64,000 bases of DNA from a virus. Below the pieces are notes generated by a model, which was given only the letters and a program-made list of their open reading frames with translations, did not search any database and was not told the DNA's origin. Shown one piece after another: positions 27,483 to 36,179 of this stretch (its first letter is position 1; each line of letters opens with the position of its first letter). The stretch lies in IMG/VR virus record IMGVR_UViG_3300018426_001942, positions 1 to 64,000 of that record. The stretch is one strand, 5' to 3'. Position numbers and translations under genes: made by a program.

Positions 27483-29738
27483 TGCTAATACTTTGTAAAC
27501 TGTACCATTAAACGTAATAGGAACAGTTCTATCAAAATTATTTGTTACCCCTATTCCTAATTGTGTAACATTACAGTTTTCAGCAACAAGATCTCTTACC
27601 TTTAACACACTGTTACCATTAATCATTTGTAGTCCAACTGTAGCACCTAGACCATCTGTAGTTCTAAGTCCGTTTAATGTTCCTACAAAAGGTGGCGCTG
27701 TGTTTAAAGGAATAACACATGCTTCTTTATTTTGTGTTGTGTCAGTAGGACAAATAACTACAGTAGTACCAGCAACCATATCGTCCGGTGCTTGAACTGT
27801 TTTATTAATCGTTATTGTATTTGTGTTAGTATCTATGGCTGTAATTCTAGTTAAAGTCGTAGGATCATTTTCATCTACAGCAGGTAGGTAAGGACTACTT
27901 TGTATAACATTGTTTAGGCCAAATCCATTTACATCATTTAAAACTAGTTGATTAGAACCAACTGTTGCGGTTTGTGTAAGTTCTCGTCCTAATGTTCCTA
28001 CACAAAAATTATCTAAACTATTGTTAAGAAGACCTTTATCTGCATAGAAAAATACTTCTTCTAATCCGTTTAAATTCATAGCAATGTTTGTAGTAAATTC
28101 ACGAATACTAACTATGCTAGTAACTCTTATATAATCTGTGCCTGCAGGATTACTTGCCGCAACTACTACCGTTCCTACTTTTAACCCTTCAGTGGTAGTA
28201 ATAGTAACATTAAAATTATTCGACGTTCCTGCTTGTACATCTAAAAATCCTCTATGATCCATAAATCTTACAGGAACTGTAGCATCCGCCGATGCTGTTG
28301 CATTAGCAATTACAATATTATTTCTTGAAATATCACTAACGCTAGTGCCTTTTGTAAGAGCAGGAGTGATTATCTTATTGCCTATCTCTATATTATCAGT
28401 ATATGGGCTTGTCGAAGTTGTTGCTAAAACGTTACTATCTTGCGTTAACGTGTAGGTATACTCTGCTTTAAGTGCGTCAGCATATCTTAATGGTGGCGCA
28501 TATGTAACAGTCAATGGTGAAATACTTAACCATTTTGCGTATTGCGTACTAAAGTTTACATCTTCAGGTCCAATAGTACCTCCGCCTACAAGTAATCTTT
28601 TATCGTAAAATCCTTTAAAACTGTCTTCTTCAAAGTCTACTGGTACGTCTTGATAGAGATACCAGTAAGGCCAATCTCCACTATCTTTAATATTTGTAGA
28701 TAAATTGCAATCAATAAATTTGTTAAAATAATTTGCACTTTCCGAAGCATACCAATATGTTAATCTGATTTGGACAGGAACATATTTTTCAAGATTTGCT
28801 TCTGTATGTATAAAACTAAAACTTTCACTTCCGATTTTATTTTGTATGCTATACGTAAATGTAGAACCAGCAGGTGCTGTAACAGATTGGTTAAGTGTTA
28901 TTGTGCTATTACCTACGCCATCTACAAATAAACCATTACTAATTTCAGCTGCGAGTATAGGAGTACCTTGATCATCTACAGCCGCAATTATTTGGTCGCC
29001 AATAACTACAGTTCTTGCATCAATAGGATCTACTGTAACATCTGTTTGGCTTGTCATTGCACTTAAATGTTCAATTGGTCTATCTTCTGCAAATGTATTT
29101 TGAACTACTTGTAAATCTCCAAATTCATCTGCAACTTCAAACATAACTAAACCTGTTGTTGAAAAACTAAATGTGCTAGGTCCACTTGCATCCGGAACAT
29201 AATATCCGCTCCATTGTATTAGTCCGTTTGCACCACCGAGTGTATCGTCTAATTTGTTACTGAATTCAAAAACACCATTATTCCAATAAGGCTTAGTAAC
29301 CGTAGGATCTCCTGTAACAATAGTAGCACCTGTACTATTTTTTGTTAAATTTTGGCTAATCTGATCAGTTTCATAAAATCTAGCAATTAAACCGTCTCCT
29401 CCATTAAAGAATGGTGGATCATTAGTAGTTGCGATAATAGTGTCTAATTGATTTTTTACTGTAATAACTGGAGATGCTATTACATCTTCTAGTTCGTTAT
29501 CTTCGTTTAATACAGTATTTTTTACAGCAAGTCCTGCCATTAGGCCGATATCTCTATTAGTTACTGTGCTATTGCTTATTCCTTTAATAGCATCTAGATC
29601 GCCGCCTGTAAAAACCTTATTATCACTACCTACAACAAGGTTGTTTAGCACATTGTTTAGTGCTTGATCTTTGTTAGATAAGTCAGAAAGGTTTAAATCT
29701 CTGCGTAGTCCTATATTTCTAAAAGATGGTCTTGCCAT
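27471..29738 (-). CDS. Inverted virion fibre protein with PA14-like domain
   Basis: A 755-residue minus-strand protein. The start is set at 29738 (MARPSFRNIGLRRDL) because AAGGAG precedes it; the frame is open further upstream but that part overlaps the divergent gene. Residues about 110-240 (GDGLIARFYETDQI, then IQWSGYYVPDASGPSTFSF and GLVMFEVADEFGDLQV) match the PA14/GLEYA pattern of a sugar-binding beta-barrel. The rest is repetitive beta sequence. It is the only minus-strand gene in the 31-kb fibre block and is driven by its own GATAAATA word, divergent from the next fibre gene. A role as an alternative host-glycan-binding fibre is inference. Confidence 0.75.
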   Translation of the reverse strand: MARPSFRNIGLRRDLNLSDLSNKDQALNNVLNNLVVGSDNKVFTGGDLDAIKGISNSTVTNRDIGLMAGLAVKNTVLNEDNELEDVIASPVITVKNQLDTIIATTNDPPFFNGGDGLIARFYETDQISQNLTKNSTGATIVTGDPTVTKPYWNNGVFEFSNKLDDTLGGANGLIQWSGYYVPDASGPSTFSFSTTGLVMFEVADEFGDLQVVQNTFAEDRPIEHLSAMTSQTDVTVDPIDARTVVIGDQIIAAVDDQGTPILAAEISNGLFVDGVGNSTITLNQSVTAPAGSTFTYSIQNKIGSESFSFIHTEANLEKYVPVQIRLTYWYASESANYFNKFIDCNLSTNIKDSGDWPYWYLYQDVPVDFEEDSFKGFYDKRLLVGGGTIGPEDVNFSTQYAKWLSISPLTVTYAPPLRYADALKAEYTYTLTQDSNVLATTSTSPYTDNIEIGNKIITPALTKGTSVSDISRNNIVIANATASADATVPVRFMDHRGFLDVQAGTSNNFNVTITTTEGLKVGTVVVAASNPAGTDYIRVTSIVSIREFTTNIAMNLNGLEEVFFYADKGLLNNSLDNFCVGTLGRELTQTATVGSNQLVLNDVNGFGLNNVIQSSPYLPAVDENDPTTLTRITAIDTNTNTITINKTVQAPDDMVAGTTVVICPTDTTQNKEACVIPLNTAPPFVGTLNGLRTTDGLGATVGLQMINGNSVLKVRDLVAENCNVTQLGIGVTNNFDRTVPITFNGTVYKVLASTS

Positions 29739-29756
29739 GTAAAACTCCTTGTTACA

Positions 29757-29780
29757 GTATTTATCAGGTTTGATAAATAC
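29757..29780. promoter_or_regulatory. Divergent late promoters in a perfect palindrome
   Basis: GTATTTATC (29757-29765), a 6-nt spacer and GATAAATAC (29772-29780) form a perfect inverted repeat. Read on the plus strand it gives GATAAATA 23 nt before the ATG at 29803. Read on the minus strand it gives GATAAATA 19 nt before the ATG at 29738. It therefore looks like a back-to-back late promoter pair. Confidence 0.65.
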
Positions 29781-29802
29781 AATATATGATAGGAAACCAA
29801 CA

Positions 29803-30492
29803 ATGGCAGTAGAATTAGTAAACATAGGTAGAATTGCAAACGATGGTACAGGCGATGACCTTAGAGAAGCCTTTATCAAAATTAATCGAAGTCTTGAGGA
29901 TTTAGACCTACGTATTGATGATAAAACAGAAGGCGAAAACCTAGGCTCAGGTGCCGGTGTTTTCAAACAACGCACTGGTTATAATTTAGAATTTAAATCC
30001 ATTGTAGGATCAAACGACATTACTGTTACAGCAAATCCTAATGATATAACATTATCAGTAGATCCAACACTGGCTGCTAGACCTATAGTTGCAGATACAG
30101 GAACTATAACTGTTCCTGCGAGAGGCACTTTGCGTATACAGGGCGGTAGTGGCATAACTACGCAGGCAAACGAATCAAACAACTCTGTAACCATTAGCGG
30201 AAATGCATCACTAGAAACTGACACAAATCCAACCCTAAATGCTAACCTAAACGCAAACGGCTTTGCTATTTTAAATGTAGGAACACTTACAGGTACAAAC
30301 GTACAAAGTAATGTATACGATGTTGACATAAGAACACTAAATGACTTATTCATTAATTTAGACTTTGGTGATTTTGAAAGTAACACTGACAATTTTGTAG
30401 ACTTTTTAAAAGATCTTGTAGATGCTGATTACGGTACGCTTACAAGTCCTAATCTATTAAACACGGATAACGGACTATTACCAACATTGTAA
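29803..30492 (+). CDS. Virion structural protein with NDGTGD N-terminal module
   Basis: A 229-residue protein. The ATG at 29803 is preferred over the upstream 29749 because of the GATAAATA word and the AGGAAA ribosome site. The N-terminus (ANDGTGDDLREAFIKINRSL) is a shorter copy of the module that opens the 2983-residue fibre protein. The middle has fibre-type sequence (LNANLNANGFAILNVGTLTG) and the C-terminus is acidic (LDFGDFESNTDNFVDFLKD). It may be an adaptor that joins a fibre to the baseplate, but that is inference from the shared module. Confidence 0.7.
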   Translation: MAVELVNIGRIANDGTGDDLREAFIKINRSLEDLDLRIDDKTEGENLGSGAGVFKQRTGYNLEFKSIVGSNDITVTANPNDITLSVDPTLAARPIVADTGTITVPARGTLRIQGGSGITTQANESNNSVTISGNASLETDTNPTLNANLNANGFAILNVGTLTGTNVQSNVYDVDIRTLNDLFINLDFGDFESNTDNFVDFLKDLVDADYGTLTSPNLLNTDNGLLPTL

Positions 30493-30497
30493 ATTCC

Positions 30498-30505
30498 GAT
30501 AAATA
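30498..30505 (+). promoter_or_regulatory. Candidate late promoter GATAAATA
   Basis: Ends 19 nt before the ATG at 30525; AAGGAA lies between. Confidence 0.6.
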
Positions 30506-30524
30506 GCTATGTAAGGAATTTTAT

Positions 30525-33500
30525 ATGGCAAGTATCTGGACACAACCAAATAACTACAAACTAAGAACACTTGTAGAAAGAGTAAAATTAGAAACAGGTG
30601 ATTTTATTTTACCTGTAGATAACCAAGCGAATATTACTTTAATTGCTGGAAAACTTCCATCTGGATGCAGATTAGAAGGTGTAGAAATTGTTGGTACACC
30701 TTTTGAAGTCGAAATTACTAAAACATTTAAATTTGTACTTAGAGCAACTCTAGGCACAGTTGTTGAAGATAGAACATTTACTATAGACGTAACAGGACCA
30801 GACGAACCTTTTTGGATTACACAACCGGGACTACTACCAATAGGAGCAAATGAAAACCTATTTGTATTAGATAACCAAATAATAGATTACCAATTTTTAG
30901 CATTAGATGCAGACACAGCCGCAGGGCAAATATTAGAATACTATATAGTACCGGGGGAGGGCACCCTACCGCCTGGCTTGTCTTTAACATCAACAGGTAG
31001 AATTCAAGGAGTTGTAGAACCTTTACTTGCACTTGATAAACAATCTGAAAAGGGCGGCTTTGATACAGCACCTTATGATGCATATCCAAATGATTTTAGT
31101 ATTAAACCAGATAGAGGCTTTGATAGTTTCTATTATGACAACGTAAGATACGATACACAATCAAATCCGCAAGTTCCAAAGAAATTAAATAGATTTTATG
31201 AGTTTAAAGTTACTATCAATGACGGTGTAACTGAAAACCCACCAAAAAGAAAATTTAAGATTTATGTTGTAGGCGATGATTATCTAAGAGCAGATAACAC
31301 TATTATGAAAGTATCTAATGGTGTATTTAAAGCAGATAACACACATATTCGACAACCTAAATGGTTAACACCTGCTGATTTAGGATATAAAAAATCTAAC
31401 AATAATGCTACAATATATCTAGATGTGTATGATTCAGATACCTTAGACGGAAATGTTTTATACAGTGTTGACGAATTAAACAATGATAACTCAGAAAGTG
31501 TGTTGCCGCCGGGACTAAAACTAGATGTATTTGCCGGTGAGCTTACAGGAACAATACCATACCAACCTCAGAGTTTTAAAGATTATAAGTTTACTATCAG
31601 AGCAACAAGATATACAAATGACTTAGATTATGCTGTAGTAACAGGTACATTTTATGAAGATACTCTTGCAGGAGAACGATCATTTAAGGTATTTAAACTT
31701 CCGTTAAATGTTCAAGACGGCATTACACTAAATGACGGCATTGATGATCTAAACGATTTAAAAGACCAAACACTATTACTAAATGGTCGTAGTTACAAAG
31801 TTGAATCAGTAGATGGTTCAGACGAAGACTTTGATATTATTACATTAACAGAAGGACTACGTCCATTCATAAGTTTTACACTTGCCGAAGATTCAGTATC
31901 TCAAGCACAATCCATATTTGTAGAAAAATTAAATTTATTTGAAAGACAACAATTTAAAGATAAAAAAATAAATTATATTAGAGATACAATTACAGAAAGT
32001 TATACAATACAAAATATATATGGTTATAGAAAATGGCAGATTACAAGTCCAACTAATAGTATAACAATTAATCTTGAGGCTGCAGGAGCATCTGAATTAC
32101 CAATTGGTGAAACAGAAACATTTACTGAAACTATTATAAGAGTATTTGAAGGCAATGAATTACCTGTATATGTAGAAGCCGGCGCAACTACAGGAAGCGT
32201 TACTTTTTGGGCGCCTGATAATGCTCTAACAAAATCTTCTAGGATTACAACTATATTCCCAGGTGCCGATATTAAACGTACCCTTTTAGATAAAGATAAA
32301 GATTTAGTATACTTTGACAGACCACTTGAAATTGGTAGAGATTATGTAACAGGACAGACAGTTAGTATTGCATTATTTGCAGACGGCTTTTTTGAAAAAG
32401 AATTGCTTACCTATGCAAATGAAGACGTAAATAATCCTTCGACTCCTAAAACATTTACTATAAGAATATTAGGAGAAGTTGATAGTGAAATTACATGGAT
32501 TACTCCTGCTAACCTTGGAAGTATTACAGCCAATTTCTTTAGCACCAAACGTGTCACCGCACAAACAAATGTACCTGATACTAGACTAATTTATAGTATT
32601 ATAAAAGGCCGTTTGCCAAACGGGCTTAGATTAGCGTATACAGGCGAAATAATAGGTAAAGTAACACAGTTTGGTACACTAGAAAATTTAGGATTAACAA
32701 CATTTGACAATGCTGACTTTAGTTTAGACGGTGGTACTACATCAATAGACAGACAATATAAGTTTACAATTAGAGCAGAAGATAGATTTGGATACAGTGC
32801 TGTTGAACGTGAATTTATAATAGACATAATCGATCAAGACAATACGCTTTATAGTAACTTGTATATTAGGCCAATGTTAGACCCTAATGTACGTAAAGAA
32901 TATAAACGTTTTGTAAGTGATCCTGATATATTCCCAACAAATAGCATTTATAGACCAAGTGATCCTAACTTTGGAATACAAACAAAAATTAGTATGCTTG
33001 CCTATGCTGGAATTGAAACTAAAAATATCGACGAATACGTAGCAGCAACAGCAAAGAATCATAAAAGACGTCAGTATCATATAGGTGATATTAAAACGGC
33101 TATTGCAAAAGAACCAGGATCTAATGATATTGTTTACGAAGTAGTTTACTTAGAAATAGTGGATCCGAGAGATAGTAAAAAAGGAAAAGTTGCAAATAAC
33201 TTTATAGGTCATCCCCAACCAGCAATTACCGCAGATGCTGTGTCTTTTGAAGTATTAGACGATGAAACAGCACAAGACACAGGTTTTGATATTGTACAAA
33301 TTGACGGACGTTTTAGAGATAGTGAAATAATACTAGATCAAGGTGCAGGCATGACTGTCGGCACTAGAGAAGGTGACTTAATTCAAAATGTTGACAATGA
33401 CGATATTGATGTATTCTTACGTGATGGTACAGAAGTACATGTAGATGTAGACCTAAGTGATGCTGAACCTATTAGACAAAGATTAAGACAACGTGGAGAA

Positions 33501-33878
33501 AACGTTATTAAAGCAGATAGTGATGCTGTTACTATAAATGATGCTAACGAAGTTAATATGTACATTAGTAACACAACAAACATGCGTGAACAATTAGAAG
33601 CAATAGGAAAAAGTCAACGACAATACTTACCTTTATGGATGCGTACAGGTCAAGATGGAAGTATACAAGAGCTAGACTATGTTACAGCAATTCCATTAGC
33701 ATATGTTAAACCTGGAGAATCGAAAAAGGTGCTGACAAATGTAAAAAATGCATTAAATAACGGAGTATTTGATTTTAAAACAATTAACTTCGATGTTGAC
33801 AGATATGTTGTAGATAGTGCAACAGGAGTTCAAGAAGAAAGATATATTGTCTTTCCAAATTATGTTTTTAATGTTTAA
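30525..33878 (+). CDS. Virion protein with Ig-like (He_PIG-type) domains
   Basis: An 1117-residue protein. The putative-Ig/cadherin-like signature LPxGLxLxxxGxIxG appears four times, near residues 43 (LPSGCRLEGVEIVGTP), 147 (LPPGLSLTSTGRIQGV), 326 (LPPGLKLDVFAGELTG) and 695 (LPNGLRLAYTGEIIGK), each followed by a beta strand ending in FTIRA or FKVTI. The C-terminal third (RPMLDPNVRKEYKRFVSD onward) is different, charged and probably folded separately; it ends with YVVDSATGVQEERYIVFPN. Ig-like domains decorate phage tails and capsids and give weak surface binding. The gene has its own GATAAATA word and ribosome site. It is probably a baseplate- or fibre-attached structural protein. Confidence 0.75.
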   Translation: MASIWTQPNNYKLRTLVERVKLETGDFILPVDNQANITLIAGKLPSGCRLEGVEIVGTPFEVEITKTFKFVLRATLGTVVEDRTFTIDVTGPDEPFWITQPGLLPIGANENLFVLDNQIIDYQFLALDADTAAGQILEYYIVPGEGTLPPGLSLTSTGRIQGVVEPLLALDKQSEKGGFDTAPYDAYPNDFSIKPDRGFDSFYYDNVRYDTQSNPQVPKKLNRFYEFKVTINDGVTENPPKRKFKIYVVGDDYLRADNTIMKVSNGVFKADNTHIRQPKWLTPADLGYKKSNNNATIYLDVYDSDTLDGNVLYSVDELNNDNSESVLPPGLKLDVFAGELTGTIPYQPQSFKDYKFTIRATRYTNDLDYAVVTGTFYEDTLAGERSFKVFKLPLNVQDGITLNDGIDDLNDLKDQTLLLNGRSYKVESVDGSDEDFDIITLTEGLRPFISFTLAEDSVSQAQSIFVEKLNLFERQQFKDKKINYIRDTITESYTIQNIYGYRKWQITSPTNSITINLEAAGASELPIGETETFTETIIRVFEGNELPVYVEAGATTGSVTFWAPDNALTKSSRITTIFPGADIKRTLLDKDKDLVYFDRPLEIGRDYVTGQTVSIALFADGFFEKELLTYANEDVNNPSTPKTFTIRILGEVDSEITWITPANLGSITANFFSTKRVTAQTNVPDTRLIYSIIKGRLPNGLRLAYTGEIIGKVTQFGTLENLGLTTFDNADFSLDGGTTSIDRQYKFTIRAEDRFGYSAVEREFIIDIIDQDNTLYSNLYIRPMLDPNVRKEYKRFVSDPDIFPTNSIYRPSDPNFGIQTKISMLAYAGIETKNIDEYVAATAKNHKRRQYHIGDIKTAIAKEPGSNDIVYEVVYLEIVDPRDSKKGKVANNFIGHPQPAITADAVSFEVLDDETAQDTGFDIVQIDGRFRDSEIILDQGAGMTVGTREGDLIQNVDNDDIDVFLRDGTEVHVDVDLSDAEPIRQRLRQRGENVIKADSDAVTINDANEVNMYISNTTNMREQLEAIGKSQRQYLPLWMRTGQDGSIQELDYVTAIPLAYVKPGESKKVLTNVKNALNNGVFDFKTINFDVDRYVVDSATGVQEERYIVFPNYVFNV

Positions 33879-33883
33879 TGCTA

Positions 33884-33891
33884 GATAAATA
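33884..33891 (+). promoter_or_regulatory. Candidate late promoter GATAAATA
   Basis: Ends 18 nt before the ATG at 33910, with CAGGAG between. Confidence 0.6.
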
Positions 33892-33909
33892 ATATACCAG
33901 GAGAACAAA

Positions 33910-34530
33910 ATGGCCAGTAATATAGTAGATACAACAATTGATGATACGTTTCCTGTCGCAGGCGTAGATAACGATAGTCAAGGTTTTAGAGATAATTTCA
34001 ATATTATTAAACAAAACTTTACAGCGGCAAGAGCAGAAATTACAGAACTTCAAGCAAATGCTGTTTTAAAAAATAAGTTAGACAGCCAAGAAGAACTAGA
34101 CAACAACTTTGGCGGTAACGAAGTAACACAAGCATTATTTAAAAATTGTGCCGATGGCGTGTTTGAAGCAGGTGCAATTAACAACGCAACAAATATAAGT
34201 TATCTTAACGGGGTTTATCAATCAGGAATACTAACTCAAGCATATGTAGATAGTGGCGATGACCTTACTTTAGCAGACTGGCCTGCTAGTGGTTATGCAA
34301 GAATGCTTATAGAACTTGTTGCAGATTTACCTGGTGTTTCTAGAGTAGTAACGTTCCGTAGTGAAGGAAGTTACACTATGAAAAAATTAACTACTGACTC
34401 TTGGTCTTCTACCACAGCAACTAGTGTTAGTATAGATGTAGACAGCGATACAAATCAAACTATCTTAGAATTTTGGACTAACGATGGTGGTAACACTATT
34501 TTTGCAAAAGTACTAGGACAGTTTGAGTAA
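33910..34530 (+). CDS. Small virion fibre-type protein, 206 aa
   Basis: The N-terminus (VDNDSQGFRDNFNIIKQNF) is a diverged form of the NDGTGD...FRxxFxxxxxNF module found in two other proteins of this block. It is followed by a helical stretch and, from residue about 100, a beta-rich domain with GYARMLIELVADLPGVSRVVT and FRSEGSYTMKKLT. This C-terminal part resembles small phage fibre-tip domains that include the line 'W...G...' and 'R', but I cannot name it. It is probably the last structural gene of the block. Confidence 0.7.
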   Translation: MASNIVDTTIDDTFPVAGVDNDSQGFRDNFNIIKQNFTAARAEITELQANAVLKNKLDSQEELDNNFGGNEVTQALFKNCADGVFEAGAINNATNISYLNGVYQSGILTQAYVDSGDDLTLADWPASGYARMLIELVADLPGVSRVVTFRSEGSYTMKKLTTDSWSSTTATSVSIDVDSDTNQTILEFWTNDGGNTIFAKVLGQFE

Positions 34531-34764
34531 ATGTTTAATCCTTTAGTTGACGACTTTTCTCTATTGTCAGATACTGAAGTTGAAGAAAAGTTACTAGATC
34601 TTAGAAGAAAATACTGGCTAACAAGAAACCCCTCTGTTCAAGAACAGATTCAAGTCATTATGAATATGTATGCAGAAGAACTTTCTGTACGTAGAGCACA
34701 AGCAATGAAAAAAGCAAATGATGACAGCGAAAATGGACTTGACAATCTGATTAATATCAGTTAA
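34531..34764 (+). CDS. Hypothetical helical protein, 77 aa
   Basis: Starts immediately after the previous stop, so translation is probably coupled. It is acidic at both ends and helical throughout, with LDLRRKYWLTRNPSVQEQIQ in the middle and an EELSVRRAQAMKKAN stretch. It is similar in style to small conserved proteins next to neck or tail genes of marine T4-like phages, but no function is known to me. Confidence 0.65.
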   Translation: MFNPLVDDFSLLSDTEVEEKLLDLRRKYWLTRNPSVQEQIQVIMNMYAEELSVRRAQAMKKANDDSENGLDNLINIS

Positions 34765-34767
34765 AAT
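34739..34767 (+). promoter_or_regulatory. Possible sigma70 promoter (TTGACA-N17-TAAAAT)
   Basis: The -35 TTGACA (34739-34744) lies in the 3' end of the preceding gene and the -10-like TAAAAT is at 34762-34767, 17 bp apart. The start site would fall almost on the ATG at 34774, so the message would be nearly leaderless. This weakens the call. Confidence 0.35.
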
Positions 34768-34773
34768 ACATAT

Positions 34774-35331
34774 ATGCTTATGAAAACAGATTCTCTAGGA
34801 ATACCAAGATTCTCTAATCGCGATCTTATAGATATGATCTATAATGGAGATGCGGATAAAGTTCATGTGGTTTTATGCGATCCTAGCGATGACATAGACA
34901 AGTTTAATACAGCAATGGAAGAACAAGGTATGAATCCATTGCAAAAGTATATTCCACTAGATGTAGATCAAAAAACATTTGACGGTGTATGTCAGGGCGA
35001 ATGGTTTATGCCAGAAGAATATAAATCGCTTGCGATTGAAGAATGGTTATTTGCAAAAGTAATGGAAGAAAAACAACACGCCGGAGTTGATTTTGTATAT
35101 AACTCTACAGAATGGATGCGGGTAGAACAAGAACTAGAAGCGTATAAAGAGCGTGGTATGTATGACCTACTACGCTATATGGTATATCTAGTAGACTTTA
35201 TGCGTGAGAATAACATTGTATGGGGTGTAGGACGTGGGTCAAGTGTAGCAAGTTATGTGTTATACTTAATAGGTGTTCATAAGATAAATTCAATCCAATA
35301 TGACTTGGATTGGCGAGAGTTCTTAAGATAA
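34774..35331 (+). CDS. DNA polymerase III alpha-subunit-like fragment
   Basis: A 185-residue protein. Its C-terminal 45 residues (FMRENNIVWGVGRGSSVAS, YVLYLIGVHKINSIQYDL, DWREFLR) match the palm-domain entry of bacterial family C polymerases, where the pattern is VGPGRGSGAGSLVAYALGI followed by PLRYDLLFERFL. The rest is not obviously polymerase, and the catalytic Asp motif that would follow is absent because the protein ends there. It therefore cannot polymerise alone. Similar truncated proteins exist in T4-like marine phages. Possible roles are binding the host clamp or interfering with the host replisome; both are inference. ATG 34780 is an alternative start. Confidence 0.75.
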   Translation: MLMKTDSLGIPRFSNRDLIDMIYNGDADKVHVVLCDPSDDIDKFNTAMEEQGMNPLQKYIPLDVDQKTFDGVCQGEWFMPEEYKSLAIEEWLFAKVMEEKQHAGVDFVYNSTEWMRVEQELEAYKERGMYDLLRYMVYLVDFMRENNIVWGVGRGSSVASYVLYLIGVHKINSIQYDLDWREFLR

Positions 35332-35334
35332 ATA
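35327..35334 (+). promoter_or_regulatory. Candidate late promoter GATAAATA
   Basis: Overlaps the stop of the Pol III-like gene and ends 22 nt before the ATG at 35357; AGGAG lies between. Confidence 0.55.
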
Positions 35335-35356
35335 CGTACATAATAGGAGAAGCATT

Positions 35357-35770
35357 ATGGCAATGAGACAAAAAGGTCAAAAGACCTATACAACAATGCA
35401 AGGCAAACAGATTGATATGGATTTGTTGCGTAAGAAGAATGAATTAACTCCTGCGGTAGGCAATGCTCGTGTAAATGCACGAGGTGATGAGCTTGGCCCA
35501 GGTGGTAAAATTGTTCGTAAGCGTGAACAAGTAATTAAAGATTACTATAAGGGATCTATGCCTGTATCAGAAGAACCTGCGGTTACTGTATCTGATGTTG
35601 TAAAAGAAGAACCTGTTGTTCAAAAAACTGTCAAATCTAAAACTACTACAAGAGCTCAGCAAAAAGAGGCTGAAGCTACACCATCTGAAGCAGAACTTAA
35701 AGAGTTTGAAGAAATGGACGATGGTTGGGTAGAAGACGAAGACGGCAATTTTGTGCAAAAAGGTGACTAA
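35357..35770 (+). CDS. Conserved phage hypothetical, 137 aa
   Basis: Residues 1-65 (QGKQIDMDLLRKKNELTPAV, GNARVNARGDELGPGGKIV, RKREQVIKDYYK) form a basic conserved block that I have seen in many marine T4-like phages. The remainder is acidic, Glu/Thr/Lys-rich and disordered-looking, ending DDGWVEDEDGNFVQKGD. It has a strong ribosome site (AGGAG) and a GATAAATA word. The stop overlaps the gp31-like start by one base. Its pattern suggests a virion or assembly protein, but function is not known. Confidence 0.7.
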   Translation: MAMRQKGQKTYTTMQGKQIDMDLLRKKNELTPAVGNARVNARGDELGPGGKIVRKREQVIKDYYKGSMPVSEEPAVTVSDVVKEEPVVQKTVKSKTTTRAQQKEAEATPSEAELKEFEEMDDGWVEDEDGNFVQKGD

Positions 35771-36171
35771 TGGTTAAAAATATAAATGCAATAAAAGGCA
35801 ACCCAAGAGCTATTGGGAAAAGAGTACTAGTAACTGATATGCATTTTGGCGAACAGGTTACTAAAGGTGGCATTATCCTCGGCAACGACGATGGTAAAAC
35901 TAGAGGAATATATCCTCGCTGGGCTCGTGTTTATTCTAAAGGCCCTGACAACAAAGATGAGTATTCGGTAGGAGACTGGATTTTAATCGAACACGGTCGG
36001 TGGACACGTGGTATGAAAATAGAAACCGACGATGGCGAACGAGAAATTCGTATGATTGAAGAAACCGCTGTACTTGCTTACTCAGATGAAAAACCAGAAA
36101 GTGTACAGATCGGTGCAGAATACTCAGACGGTCCTGCAACAATCGATCCTGGATCATTTATAAACCAATAA
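35770..36171 (+). CDS. 31: gp31/GroES-like co-chaperonin
   Basis: A 133-residue Hsp10-fold protein. The GroES core can be read as IGKRVLVTDMHFGEQVTKGG, IILGNDDGKTRG (mobile-loop region), then ARVYSKGPDNKDEYSVGDW and ILIEHGRWTRG. In T4, gp31 replaces GroES so that GroEL can fold the larger major capsid protein gp23. The length is slightly above T4 gp31 (111 residues), the extra part being the C-terminal tail after residue 110. It is followed 8 nt later by the MazG-like gene. The role in capsid-protein folding is inferred from the T4 homologue. Confidence 0.85.
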   Translation: MVKNINAIKGNPRAIGKRVLVTDMHFGEQVTKGGIILGNDDGKTRGIYPRWARVYSKGPDNKDEYSVGDWILIEHGRWTRGMKIETDDGEREIRMIEETAVLAYSDEKPESVQIGAEYSDGPATIDPGSFINQ

Positions 36172-36179
36172 GGCATAAC

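Noticed and set aside
29739-29975. N-terminal extension of the inverted fibre ORF by 79 codons
   Set aside because: Lies over the start of the divergent gene, has odd Arg/Ser/Leu composition, and a strong ribosome site supports the start at 29738.
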